A DNA stretch of 64,000 bases from Dinoroseobacter sp. (lineage in GTDB: Bacteria; Pseudomonadota; Alphaproteobacteria; Rhodobacterales; Rhodobacteraceae): assembly GCA_030066795.1 (NCBI GenBank), contig JASJAW010000002.1, positions 30,512-94,511 of the forward strand, written 5' to 3'. The notes under the pieces were generated by a model. The model worked only from the letters and a program-made list of their open reading frames with translations, was not told where the DNA came from and did not search any database. The position numbers were made by a program, and so were the translations under genes. Positions 26,386 to 35,579 of the stretch are shown here, one piece after another; within the stretch, counting starts at the first letter, position 1; every line of letters starts with the position of its first letter.

Positions 26386-27797
26386 TAACTCCGGTTGTTC
26401 ACGCACTGTCTGGTTCCGAAACCTGGCGCGCGGGCAGCGCGGCAGGCATCATGATTGCCGCGCGTGTGCTGGGTGCGTTCGGCACTTTGATTTATACCGT
26501 GATGTTGGCTCGCATACTCAGTCCGGAAGAATTCGGGCTTGTCTGGACGCTTTGGTCCGGAGTCTTTATCGCAGCCTATCTCTCGACCCTGAACATCGGC
26601 GCGACAGCCATCCGCGAAGTGGTGCGTGCAAAAACCTATGGCAATAACGCGGCAGCGGCAGGGTTTGTCGTTGTAAGCCGTCGCGTTCTCTTGTGTGTCT
26701 CGCTGCCCGTCGTGGCGGCTTACGTGGCGCTAATCTGGGCCCGCAATCCCGAGGTCACCGATACCTATCCAATGGCTGTTCTGCTTGCCGCAGCGATGAT
26801 CCCTGTCATGGGGTGGAACGCTACCAATTCCGCGCAGGCGGTTGCACTGGATCAGGTGCTGCGCAGCCAGGTGCCGGCCATGCTGTTTCGCCCTTTCGTG
26901 TTTTGCTTTGTCTTAGGCGCCGCCTGGCTAACAGATACACCGTTATCGCTCGAGGTTGTTGTGGGCCTTTACCTGGCGATTGTGATCGTCATCGCGCTTG
27001 TGCAGTTCGCATTGTTACGACAGTTCTTTGATTTCATGACCACAGCCAAGCCGGACACGTCTGGCTGGCAGCGCTGGCTGGCTACTGGGCTTTTACTCGC
27101 CCCAAACAGGCTTTTGACCGACCGGTTACGTGATGTGCTACTGCTCATCGCTGCGATACCTTTGGGCGCCGTTGGTGTCGCTCAAATGGCGGTAGCTCTC
27201 AGTGTGGTGACGTTCCTCAGCTTTGCCGTGAACGCCGTTGAGACAAGCTTTGCACCCAAGATTTCGCAATCCATTACGCGCGCCTTTTGTGAGGATAAGT
27301 GCGCTCGAGAGGATCCGGACGCCCTGCGCTTTATCGCCATATCCGGTGCAATCAAATCGGGTATCTTAGCAACGGGAGCACTTGGGTTATGGCTATTCAT
27401 GCCCATGGTGATCCGCCTGTTTGGCGTCGATTATGCGGCGAGCGAAGGCGTGATCTGGTGGCTATTCCTGATACCGTTGGCAACCGCTATTTTTGGCAAC
27501 ACGGCATTGGTGATGCAGCTTTTTGATAAGCGACGTGTCTTTTTCCTGACAAGCGTATTGGCCCTCTTCGCATTGCTGCTCGTCGGCACTTTCATTGTGC
27601 CGATGGTCATTACAAACGGAGTTAACGCGCTACAGGCAACAGCGGCCGGGTTTGCTCTCACCATGGTCGCACTCCAGGCCTTTCGATGGGCTCTCTGCAG
27701 GACCATCACGGGCATGGATATGTCCGCGTTTGGCGCATTCATTCGCTGGCAAAAACTCCTGCCGAGACATCAAAAAGAGCAAAGGGTGGATGTATGA
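26382..27797 (+). CDS. Wzx-type lipid-linked oligosaccharide flippase
   Basis: 471 aa with 12-14 hydrophobic helices of the MOP/PST (polysaccharide biosynthesis) fold. The N-terminal RVLGAFGTLIYTVMLARILSPEEFGLV is the typical first helix pair with the GxxLxxxxLARxLxPxxFG signature. It flips undecaprenyl-linked repeat units across the inner membrane. Its stop overlaps the pyruvyltransferase start by four bases (ATGA). A leader frame precedes it. It pairs functionally with the Wzy-like polymerase and the ExoP-like co-polymerase of the locus. Confidence 0.9.
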   Translation: MITPVVHALSGSETWRAGSAAGIMIAARVLGAFGTLIYTVMLARILSPEEFGLVWTLWSGVFIAAYLSTLNIGATAIREVVRAKTYGNNAAAAGFVVVSRRVLLCVSLPVVAAYVALIWARNPEVTDTYPMAVLLAAAMIPVMGWNATNSAQAVALDQVLRSQVPAMLFRPFVFCFVLGAAWLTDTPLSLEVVVGLYLAIVIVIALVQFALLRQFFDFMTTAKPDTSGWQRWLATGLLLAPNRLLTDRLRDVLLLIAAIPLGAVGVAQMAVALSVVTFLSFAVNAVETSFAPKISQSITRAFCEDKCAREDPDALRFIAISGAIKSGILATGALGLWLFMPMVIRLFGVDYAASEGVIWWLFLIPLATAIFGNTALVMQLFDKRRVFFLTSVLALFALLLVGTFIVPMVITNGVNALQATAAGFALTMVALQAFRWALCRTITGMDMSAFGAFIRWQKLLPRHQKEQRVDV

Positions 27798-28756
27798 AGA
27801 TCTTCTTCTGCAAAGTGGACGGTGGCAATTTCGGTGACGACATGAACGAATGGTTCTGGGATGAGCTTTTTCCCGATCATTTGGACATTGCCCCCGACAC
27901 CACGCTTTTCGGGATCGGCAGTATTCTCTGGAGACAGAACTTCACTGGCAATGACAGCGTCGTTGTGATGGGAAGTGGCTCAGGCTATGGCGTGGTGCCA
28001 AGCGAAGTGCCCAACAGCACCGAGATCGGCTTTGTCCGCGGCCCGCGCACTGCTAGCCTGCTGGGGCTGTCGCGCGATCACGCCATCACAGACCCCGCAG
28101 CAATGGTTTCAACCTTCAAAAGGTTTCAGAACATCCGCCCCAGCGGTCAGATCGTTTTTATTCCGCATGTCGGCACTGCCAAATTACCTTTGAACTGGGA
28201 TCGCATCGCAGAGCGCGCCGGCGTCCAATACGTCTCCCCCGCGGGTGACAGCGAGGACGTGATCCGAAGGCTTGCGGGCGCGAAGCTGGTACTGGCGGAA
28301 TCTCTGCATGGAGCCATCATCGCTGATGCGTTCCGTGTGCCATTTGTACCGGTGTCGATCTCGCCGACATTCAACCGGCACAAATGGCTGGATTGGTCCG
28401 AGTCTCTCGAAATGGATATCGACTTTGAAGAGTTCCTTTTCGGTATGAAGCAAACGCGCAAGCGTTTGAGCCGAGTGAAGAAGATGCTCCGAAGAGAAAA
28501 AGCTAAAGAGGTTAACCCTTCCGCAGCGTCTGAAAGCAACGGAACACGCGTCGCAGATGTCGTGACGCAAGATGAAAAGGCGCAAGCGCGAAAATGGGTC
28601 TCACGCCTGGCCCCAGCAATCGAGATGATGTTGGTACGAGACTTGAAGCGAGCGGCGCAGTGCCAAGGGTTTCTAAGCGATGACCGGATTCTACGCACAC
28701 GTCAGAACCAGATCACGGCGCGGGTCACTCAGATCCGTGATCGGCTGGCTGCTTAG
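27794..28756 (+). CDS. Polysaccharide pyruvyltransferase, ExoV-like
   Basis: 320 aa. It adds a ketal-linked pyruvate from phosphoenolpyruvate to a sugar of the EPS unit. The opening GGNFGDDMNEWFWDELF and the late ESLHGAIIADAFRVPFVPVSIS are the hallmark motifs of the family (ExoV, CsaB, WcaK). The C-terminal 90 residues are charged and helical, beyond the core fold. The ATG overlaps the flippase stop (ATGA). The gene converges on the polymerase gene with only three bases between the stops. Confidence 0.9.
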   Translation: MKIFFCKVDGGNFGDDMNEWFWDELFPDHLDIAPDTTLFGIGSILWRQNFTGNDSVVVMGSGSGYGVVPSEVPNSTEIGFVRGPRTASLLGLSRDHAITDPAAMVSTFKRFQNIRPSGQIVFIPHVGTAKLPLNWDRIAERAGVQYVSPAGDSEDVIRRLAGAKLVLAESLHGAIIADAFRVPFVPVSISPTFNRHKWLDWSESLEMDIDFEEFLFGMKQTRKRLSRVKKMLRREKAKEVNPSAASESNGTRVADVVTQDEKAQARKWVSRLAPAIEMMLVRDLKRAAQCQGFLSDDRILRTRQNQITARVTQIRDRLAA

Positions 28757-28759
28757 ATA

Positions 28760-30049
28760 TTACAATTGGCGGTCTGTTCTCAGGCGCGAGATTTCTATCC
28801 GCGACGAGACCGCAAGCGCCACGAAAATCACGATCAGATTGCCATGCTGCGCGTGTAACAGCGGGTTGAAGAAGGCCACGCCAACGCCAGCGACCAACAA
28901 GGTCAGGGTCATAGCGGGCCAGACCTCGTTTGAGGTCAAATAGTAGTGCAGAAAGACCAGTGCGATGGTCATGAGCGTCACCCCAATGCCAATCAATCCG
29001 GGGACACCCAACGTCACCCAGATGTCCAGAATGAAGTTGTGGAAGCTGATAAGGCCTTCACCATAAGCACGTTGCACAGTATCCACTGCGAGAAATGCAC
29101 CACTGTCCCAATACGCGTCGAAGCCGACACCCAACCACGGTGTTTCAGATACCTGGTGCATGGCGAGAGCCCATAGCGTCGTGCGTCCGGTCAGGTTGGA
29201 GCTTTTGCCGAAGGCGTCCAAAACCTCTTCAACCGGATCAAATCCACCAAAAGCCATGGAAAACAGAATTGCCATGACGGCAATGGCACCAGCCCCCAGT
29301 ATCCCCAAACGGATCGATGCAGGATAACGGTGTTGCGTGAGCACGACGAACAATCCGGCAGAGGCCAGCATGACAATTGCGGATGTCGCCGATTTCGAAA
29401 GAAAGAGGGCAAGAGCTGCCATGATCAAAATCGCCGCCAGCAAGACAAAGCGCGGAAAAGTTGACCTGCTGCCGATGAGAAGTGCAATTGTCGCAATTCC
29501 CAACAGCAACGACATGCGCCCCAGCGTGTTCTTGTTGCTGAACACCCCTAAGAGCCCACCGTTATAAGAATGGACCTCGCCAAACATGCCCGTAGCCGCG
29601 TTTACCAGAGAAAGGGCAATCAGGGGGGTAAGGCCCAAGAGCACGATTACTGCGATGTCGCACGGTCTGTAGCGCCAACCGACCCAAATCGCGGCCATAT
29701 AGGTCACAGTCAGCTGCATCGCCGCATACGCGGACGCACCCGGCGCTATGGACCAGACGGAAGAAAGCGCCGCGACCATTGGAAAGGCCATGATCGCAAT
29801 ATTCCTGCGCAACACGTCAAAGAGCGAGCGCAGGTGCATGGCATATTTCAGCGATACCATTGCATAGATTAGAGCCCACAAAAGCAGCGGCGGCACAAAG
29901 CGGTGGATACCCTGACTGCCAGCCATAATGATCATGGTCGCCAAGGCCAGATCATAGAACGCAGCCAGCCAGACAAACGCACTTGTCGGCGCCCTGTCGG
30001 GATTGGCTCTTGGTGGCCCAGCAATACTGTTGACGACGACTGTGCTCAT
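28760..30049 (-). CDS. O-antigen ligase/Wzy-type polymerase, ExoQ-like
   Basis: 429 aa with 10-12 membrane helices and one longer periplasmic loop (about residues 290-340) containing the conserved region LGVGFDAYWD and SFHNFILDIWVTLGVPG, typical of the Wzy_C/O-antigen ligase family. The His in FHNF and nearby Arg are the usual candidates for catalysis. It would polymerise flipped repeat units. The ATG overlaps the GH16 stop by four bases (ATGA). Confidence 0.9.
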   Translation of the reverse strand: MSTVVVNSIAGPPRANPDRAPTSAFVWLAAFYDLALATMIIMAGSQGIHRFVPPLLLWALIYAMVSLKYAMHLRSLFDVLRRNIAIMAFPMVAALSSVWSIAPGASAYAAMQLTVTYMAAIWVGWRYRPCDIAVIVLLGLTPLIALSLVNAATGMFGEVHSYNGGLLGVFSNKNTLGRMSLLLGIATIALLIGSRSTFPRFVLLAAILIMAALALFLSKSATSAIVMLASAGLFVVLTQHRYPASIRLGILGAGAIAVMAILFSMAFGGFDPVEEVLDAFGKSSNLTGRTTLWALAMHQVSETPWLGVGFDAYWDSGAFLAVDTVQRAYGEGLISFHNFILDIWVTLGVPGLIGIGVTLMTIALVFLHYYLTSNEVWPAMTLTLLVAGVGVAFFNPLLHAQHGNLIVIFVALAVSSRIEISRLRTDRQL

Positions 30050-31461
30050 CCTCGCGGACCAAAATTGAAGTTCGCCGGCGAAAGATCCGAGCTGGTGAGG
30101 TTGCGAAAGATGAGAGTTTGTGGCGCCTGTGGCTCTTGCTCATCGATCAGCCATAGATCCTGGTCAACTTGCACAAGCCGGCGCAGCGCCTCCGAGGAGG
30201 TTGTAAATGTCCAGCCGCTCAGCATCAGGACATCGTCAGATGCAAAATCCGTGATGATCTTGGAGCCGCTATCACCCTCTATGAAAAAAAGGTCTGCGCC
30301 TCCGCCACCCGTCAGTATGTCGAACCCGCCTTTAGGATAGAATGTTTGCGAAGCGGAGCTCCCGATCAGGCGCTCATCGGCGCTGCTGCCCCGCAGATCC
30401 TTTGCATTAGTTTCAATATTTAATTCAGGTGTTTGGGCAAAAATCTTGACGTAATCTATGATAAATTTGGCTGCGAATGTCTCAGTATCTTTGGCAGGAT
30501 CCGGAGCGCCCGCCCATTTGCCACCAATCTGATTATTAAAAACAACTGCCATGGGCCCTGTGACATCGCGCGGCGTTGGTGTCCGGTAGATTTCCTGCAA
30601 GTCGTCGCTGTCGGAGCCAAACCACCATATGATCTCGTCCGGTGTCCAACTCACGGCATAAGTATTGAATTGATCAAAAACCTGACGGCCGAAGGCCTGC
30701 TCGACATCCACAGTCTTCGCGAAGGTAAACCGCGGTCCCTGTGGGCGTTCCCGCCGTATGGCGGACTGTGGAACACCACCCTCCACCTCAAATGGGTTCG
30801 TCAGGCTCGGCTCAGGAACATGAGAGCCGTCGGCCGCTATTTCGTCGAAATGCACCCGAAGGTGTACGTGATTGTCAGGCGACCCACGGCCTTTGCTGCC
30901 GTTCTCGCGCCCTAGTACCTCAAATATGTCGATCTCGGGCGGCCAGCCATTGACCGATGGCACAAGCCAAAAGGCCGGCCAGTGGCCTGCCCCCTCTGGC
31001 AATTTGGCACGCATTTCAAAGTACCCGTAGGTCTGTGACCAACTGGAAAAAGTGGAAAGCGAGCCGGAGTAATACCGTACTTGCTGAACTGCTTTCTCCT
31101 TGTAGCCGGCGCCTCGCAGCAAGGCGTGAACATCGCTCAGATCGGCTTCGGGAATAGGTCCGGCTTCGATGTGCAGCTTGCCGTTTTCAATCCTGAACGG
31201 GTCAAGGCCAAGCAGTGTGCCGCCCTGACGGGTCATGGTCGGATTGACATAAAGTGAAGGCGGACCGTTTCCGATGTATTTTTGACGGCGAGGAAAGTCG
31301 CGCCAGACGCCGGTATTACCGTCAAAGCGGTTCAGGGGGAGGTTAAATTCTTCTATCAGGACAGGTGTATAGCGGGCCATGTCCGGCCCCGATTCAGCCG
31401 ACCCACCAGCAGTACTCGCCAGCGAGAGAACAAAGGTTGAAACGCACCTCAGACGGACCAT
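30046..31461 (-). CDS. Secreted GH16 endoglycanase with RTX-like C-terminus (ExoK/ExsH-like)
   Basis: 471 aa. A signal peptide (about 22 residues) is followed by a GH16 lectin-like glucanase domain. The catalytic motif EIDIFE gives Glu176 as nucleophile, Asp178 as helper and Glu181 as acid/base. The last 120 residues contain an RTX/serralysin-like stretch (GGFDILTGGGGADLFF, then IITDFASDDVLML), a Ca2+-binding beta-roll usually linked to type I secretion. In rhizobia ExoK has only the enzyme domain with a Sec signal, whereas ExsH has RTX repeats; here both are combined. It probably trims the EPS as it is made. The start overlaps the sulfotransferase stop by 13 bp. Confidence 0.9.
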   Translation of the reverse strand: MVRLRCVSTFVLSLASTAGGSAESGPDMARYTPVLIEEFNLPLNRFDGNTGVWRDFPRRQKYIGNGPPSLYVNPTMTRQGGTLLGLDPFRIENGKLHIEAGPIPEADLSDVHALLRGAGYKEKAVQQVRYYSGSLSTFSSWSQTYGYFEMRAKLPEGAGHWPAFWLVPSVNGWPPEIDIFEVLGRENGSKGRGSPDNHVHLRVHFDEIAADGSHVPEPSLTNPFEVEGGVPQSAIRRERPQGPRFTFAKTVDVEQAFGRQVFDQFNTYAVSWTPDEIIWWFGSDSDDLQEIYRTPTPRDVTGPMAVVFNNQIGGKWAGAPDPAKDTETFAAKFIIDYVKIFAQTPELNIETNAKDLRGSSADERLIGSSASQTFYPKGGFDILTGGGGADLFFIEGDSGSKIITDFASDDVLMLSGWTFTTSSEALRRLVQVDQDLWLIDEQEPQAPQTLIFRNLTSSDLSPANFNFGPRG

Positions 31462-32330
31462 TGCGCAAAGCTCCGTCCCGCCAGCGTACGAAACCGCTCT
31501 GCATCCTCACGCAGCAAATCAGCAGCCCGCTGCAAGACCTCCTTTTCCAAAACCGGGGCATAACACGGGTCACGGCGCGAAACCGCGCGACCGAGGGCCT
31601 GTTTAGTGCCGTTGGGAATGAACCGGTCGATACGGCGGCCTAGCTTGGAACGAGCCGCACGTTTTATGAAGGGTGGGATGCGGGCCACCTGATCTGCCGT
31701 GTTTGCGGCGGCCACTTCGGTAACCTGTTCTCTGTGCAGCCCGAGAAACCCAGTGATCTCATTCAAAACAACCTGAGGAGTTTCACACAGCGTGTCGAAA
31801 TCAACGATAAGGAGTTGCGATCGATCGAAACAAGCCAAGTATTTGTTAAGCTGATTGGCATAGCGACTGCACTCGATCATGTGACGTCCGTTTTCACTGC
31901 CAAGCAAGTCCTCGGGAGCCACACGCATATGGCCATGAAGCCAGGAATGGCGGTAGTGCGATGCAAACCGCGCAACGGGATCACGCGCAATAAAGATCAA
32001 ACTGGCATCTGGCGCGACAGCGCGGATGCGCTCAGGTACTCCGGGGAAAATGTCATACTTGGTATAGTTTGGTGAAACCTCCCCCAAGCAATCCCGGGTG
32101 CGGTCAAATTGCGCTTTGTACCATTCCATACCCAGGTTTGCATTTGGATCCTTCAAGAAGAAGTCAGTCTCTTTGATCCGCGGCATACCCGTATCTGAGC
32201 GCTGATCGAGATAACGGCTGAGCGTTGTTGTCCCCGCTTTCATCGCGCCAATTACAAAGAAATGCGGAGCGAAGGCTTCGGCTTTTCGTCCGAGGTCTCG
32301 GGACCCTTTGCCCTTGCTCAACAATGTCAT
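31449..32330 (-). CDS. Sulfotransferase, Sulfotransfer_1-type, EPS locus
   Basis: 293 aa. The PAPS loop FFVIGAMKAGTTTLSRYL is textbook, and the 3'-phosphate motif LIFIARDPVARFASHYRHSW follows at the right distance. The family transfers sulfate from PAPS to carbohydrate hydroxyls. The ATG at 32330 starts 28 bp after the upstream GT2 gene; a start at 32438 would overlap it. The gene overlaps the GH16 gene by 13 bp. It is the second of three sulfotransferases in the locus. Confidence 0.9.
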   Translation of the reverse strand: MTLLSKGKGSRDLGRKAEAFAPHFFVIGAMKAGTTTLSRYLDQRSDTGMPRIKETDFFLKDPNANLGMEWYKAQFDRTRDCLGEVSPNYTKYDIFPGVPERIRAVAPDASLIFIARDPVARFASHYRHSWLHGHMRVAPEDLLGSENGRHMIECSRYANQLNKYLACFDRSQLLIVDFDTLCETPQVVLNEITGFLGLHREQVTEVAAANTADQVARIPPFIKRAARSKLGRRIDRFIPNGTKQALGRAVSRRDPCYAPVLEKEVLQRAADLLREDAERFRTLAGRSFAQWSV

Positions 32331-32358
32331 TTGGCCGGCTCTCTCACCTGTTTCGGGT

Positions 32359-33264
32359 TCATATTTCGTACCACGCAGCGGCACGCAGAGGCCGCGCGCG
32401 GCTCGCTCGGGCGCGAAGATAGGTGTAGAAAAAAGCAAGTTTGCGTAGCTTGACCTGCCCCTTGAGCGCCATAAGCGGGGTTGCTTGGTCGTACAGGCTA
32501 TCGATACGGCGCGGCATGGCCGAAAGGCCGTAGGTGGTCAGATGAAAGCGCAACAGGTTCATTTGCAGATCGCGCAATTGATACCGCATTTGACGCGCCC
32601 AAAGCGCGCGTAATCCATTCCAGTTTGTGACGGGAATCGACTGATAGGTAAAAAACGCCGTTGGTACTGGACGAATGTGTTCAAGATTTGGGTCCGCGCC
32701 TGGCTCCAAACCACTGAGCAGAAGCCAGCGCAAGAAGGGATCATCGCCTATGAGCCCCACTGGCATGTTGATTGAGTGCGCTTTAATTCTTGCAAGGGTC
32801 TGGCCGCGCAATGCGTAGAAATTTCCCGGCATTCCGTGGTGCGAAAGAATGCGCCTCCCCCAGGCCTCGGCTGTGCGCCCGCCTTGCGGTATTGTGGAAG
32901 CGGCTAAAGCTTCGGGATGGACGGCAAGACTGGCGCGGATTTCATCAAACGATCCTTTGGAGACCCGCACATCGCCGTCAATAAAGACATGCAGCTCAGC
33001 GGCTTCCGGTGCAAGATGGTTGACATAGAAGCTCCAGGCATTGGCCTTGTCGCCCAGAGCGATCACTACCGGACGGATACGAGGGTCTTGCTGAGCAAGG
33101 CTCCTGACGATGTTTTCAGTGTTGTCGGTGGTGCCGTTGATCAAAACATAGACCATATCATCTGGGCCGAGGCCCGCGTCTTGAACGGCACGGATACTTG
33201 CCGCGATACCATGTGCTTCATTGTGAGCAAATACTGCGACAGATGTGCTTTGACGCTGGCTCAT
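32359..33264 (-). CDS. Glycosyltransferase family 2
   Basis: 301 aa. The GT-A fold is shown by SVAVFAHNEAHGIAASIRAV, LINGTTDNTENIV, and the DxD motif HVFIDGDVRVSKGSF, then a large acceptor region containing MPVGLIGDDPFLRWLLL. It is soluble or only peripherally bound. The ATG at 33264 has GAGG eight bases upstream and lies 10 bp after the stop of the ExoP-like gene. It adds a sugar to the EPS repeat unit; linkage and donor are unknown. Confidence 0.9.
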   Translation of the reverse strand: MSQRQSTSVAVFAHNEAHGIAASIRAVQDAGLGPDDMVYVLINGTTDNTENIVRSLAQQDPRIRPVVIALGDKANAWSFYVNHLAPEAAELHVFIDGDVRVSKGSFDEIRASLAVHPEALAASTIPQGGRTAEAWGRRILSHHGMPGNFYALRGQTLARIKAHSINMPVGLIGDDPFLRWLLLSGLEPGADPNLEHIRPVPTAFFTYQSIPVTNWNGLRALWARQMRYQLRDLQMNLLRFHLTTYGLSAMPRRIDSLYDQATPLMALKGQVKLRKLAFFYTYLRARASRARPLRAAAWYEI

Positions 33265-33274
33265 TTCGGGGACC

Positions 33275-35539
33275 TCATGCGGCCGCCTGCGGACGTGAAG
33301 ACCCATCGCGCGCAATAGTTTCTTCGAGTTCAGCCGAAGGCGGAACCATCGTTAATACAGCCCCGACTGACTTGCCCGTTCGGTTCAGTCCACGCGCGAG
33401 TGACAGCTCGAACTGCTCAACCTGATTAAAGCCCCACCGAACAGCCAGCACCACATAGTCCGCCAACTCAGCGCACATACGGGCATCCGGGCTTTCGCAG
33501 AGCGATCCAATATCAAGCACAACAACATCACACTCTGCTTTCAGGCTTTCGAGATACTTCACAATGGTGGCTGGATTGATCAATTCGATCACATCAGCGG
33601 CGTTTGTGTCTTCGACACGCCCCGAGAAAACGAAATCCGTGACCGGCTTTCCAGTTTGCGCGTCCGCGTCGCCGACCGCCGCATCGTTCACTTCCTCGCC
33701 GCGGGATGCAAAGACCTGCGACAAATCTGGATTGCGCAAATCAAAATCAATGAGATGCGTGCGCTTTCCTTGTTTGGCGTAGTAGGCCGCAAGATTGGCA
33801 GCGAGCGTCGACTTGCCCTGCCGTGGCGAGCTGGAAGTCACCGCGATGATTTGTGCCTTCTCCACAGTGGGGTTGCTGGCCACCGCGTCAAAGACAATGG
33901 ACCGAATAGTCTCTGAAAACTCCGAGAGCGGAAAATCAACCGCATAGGTTAGCTGCGCAAGGTCACGTGCTCGCTTGCCGCCGCTCAGAGCAGGGGCATT
34001 GACGTCTCGTCGGCTTCGGAGCAACGAGAAACCGAAGGGAAGCTTGCCTCCGCTCATGCGTGGAATAGCTCCAAGGTAGCGCAGGCCCAGCGCTTCGATC
34101 TGGCGTGGCTGACGAATGCGATTGTCGAGTTGCTCCATCAGAAAAATTGCCACCATGGCAAGAAACACACCCGCCACCAATCCGAGTACTAAGATTTTGG
34201 AAGTGCGTGGCGCACTGGGCCCTGCTGGCACTTGGGCGGCGGTCAGAACACGGGCAGAACTGGTGTTGTAAGCAAAGTCGTCAGAGGTTTCGTGAAAACG
34301 CATCAGAAGGGCCTGATACAGAGCGCGCGCACTATTGGCCCGTATCTCCAGTTCGCGCAGCTTGGCCTCCTTTTCCGAGACCGTCGCTACATCTGCGCGC
34401 AATTCCTCACCTCGGTCCGACAAACGTTTCTCTTCTGCCAGTGAAAACTCGATCTGGTTTTCAAGCTCGCGCGCAACGCGCTGGTACTGCAGATCAAGTT
34501 GCAATTTCATCGCGTCCAACTCGCTTGCGACTATGTTGGCTTGCAAAGAACTGCGCGTGCCATTGACCGCCATGCGGGCAACTTCGATCTCCGCCCGAAG
34601 GATTTCAGCACGGATCTGGTCAATCCCGGGCACACCGATATCCGTGACATCCGTGGCTGTGCTTCCATCGCTGAGCACCTTGCGCACCCGCTCTAGCAAA
34701 AGCTCTTTGTCAAAGCGTTCATTTCGCAAACTGACCAGCGCAGAGTTGAGTTGCGACAGCTCGGCGCCAACCACCTGGCGATCACCGGAATCAATCTGAT
34801 TCACAAGCCGGAACTGGTTTACCTCTTGCTCGGCCAGATCCAGATCTTCGACCGCCTCACGCAAGGCTTCAGAAGACCAATTGTTCACCTGAGCCAGACG
34901 CTCTGCCTGCACTTCCAGACCGCTGGTCAGGTATTCCTCGGCATAGGCATTAGCTATGGCTGCAACCTTTTGCTTGTCGGCATGCTTGGCTGTGATCTCA
35001 ATGACGTAGGTGTTGCCCAGACGCCCGATTTCCACCGAACGTCGTAGCTTAGAAACGGCGCGGCGCTTTGCTGCCTCTTCAGGGCTAAGTATGCCTGTTT
35101 GATCTTCGTCCCCACCAGACACCAACAGCGATTTGAGGCGCGCGGTTAAATTGGGAGACGCTGGTTTTTCCCCGCTTTCCAGGTCCCGGGCAGCAAGACC
35201 AAGCTTGTCCACGACCCGTTCCGCAAGAGCATGCGACATTAGGATCTTGACCTCTGAGTCCACAACGAGCGCATCAGAGCTGAGCAGAATCCCCCCCGCT
35301 TCTTGGAAGCCCCGGCTTTCGCGCGGATCGATGTAGATTGTCGTCGTGGCCTTATACACCGGGGTCATGGACACGATGCTGATTACAGACAAAAGCAGGC
35401 ATGCCGCCACGATGGCGCTCAAGAGCCAAAGGTGACGGCGCACCGCTTTGAGCGCCGATGACAGGACGTGTGCCACGCTGGGAGGGGTGCCACCCTCGCC
35501 CTGCGGTGGGGTCAGTATGTTTCGCTCGATCAACGTCAC
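33275..35539 (-). CDS. Polysaccharide co-polymerase / tyrosine-kinase-like protein, ExoP/Wzc-like
   Basis: 754 aa. An N-terminal Wzz-type chain-length domain starts with a membrane helix (LWLLSAIVAACLLLSV), continues with a long periplasmic coiled coil (about residues 150-420), and ends in a second helix (ILVLGLVAGVFLAMVAIFLM). The cytosolic part is a bacterial tyrosine-kinase fold with Walker A PRQGKST near residue 570, Walker A' LIDFDLRNP and Walker B VVVLDIG. The C-terminus, SRPQAAA, has no tyrosine cluster, unlike Wzc. The most likely start is the GTG at 35539, nine bases after AGGA; no ATG fits. It controls EPS chain length and export. Confidence 0.9.
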   Translation of the reverse strand: MTLIERNILTPPQGEGGTPPSVAHVLSSALKAVRRHLWLLSAIVAACLLLSVISIVSMTPVYKATTTIYIDPRESRGFQEAGGILLSSDALVVDSEVKILMSHALAERVVDKLGLAARDLESGEKPASPNLTARLKSLLVSGGDEDQTGILSPEEAAKRRAVSKLRRSVEIGRLGNTYVIEITAKHADKQKVAAIANAYAEEYLTSGLEVQAERLAQVNNWSSEALREAVEDLDLAEQEVNQFRLVNQIDSGDRQVVGAELSQLNSALVSLRNERFDKELLLERVRKVLSDGSTATDVTDIGVPGIDQIRAEILRAEIEVARMAVNGTRSSLQANIVASELDAMKLQLDLQYQRVARELENQIEFSLAEEKRLSDRGEELRADVATVSEKEAKLRELEIRANSARALYQALLMRFHETSDDFAYNTSSARVLTAAQVPAGPSAPRTSKILVLGLVAGVFLAMVAIFLMEQLDNRIRQPRQIEALGLRYLGAIPRMSGGKLPFGFSLLRSRRDVNAPALSGGKRARDLAQLTYAVDFPLSEFSETIRSIVFDAVASNPTVEKAQIIAVTSSSPRQGKSTLAANLAAYYAKQGKRTHLIDFDLRNPDLSQVFASRGEEVNDAAVGDADAQTGKPVTDFVFSGRVEDTNAADVIELINPATIVKYLESLKAECDVVVLDIGSLCESPDARMCAELADYVVLAVRWGFNQVEQFELSLARGLNRTGKSVGAVLTMVPPSAELEETIARDGSSRPQAAA

Positions 35540-35579
35540 GTCTTGAAATCCTGTTTGTCGAAACCGCAGTACAGTTCGC

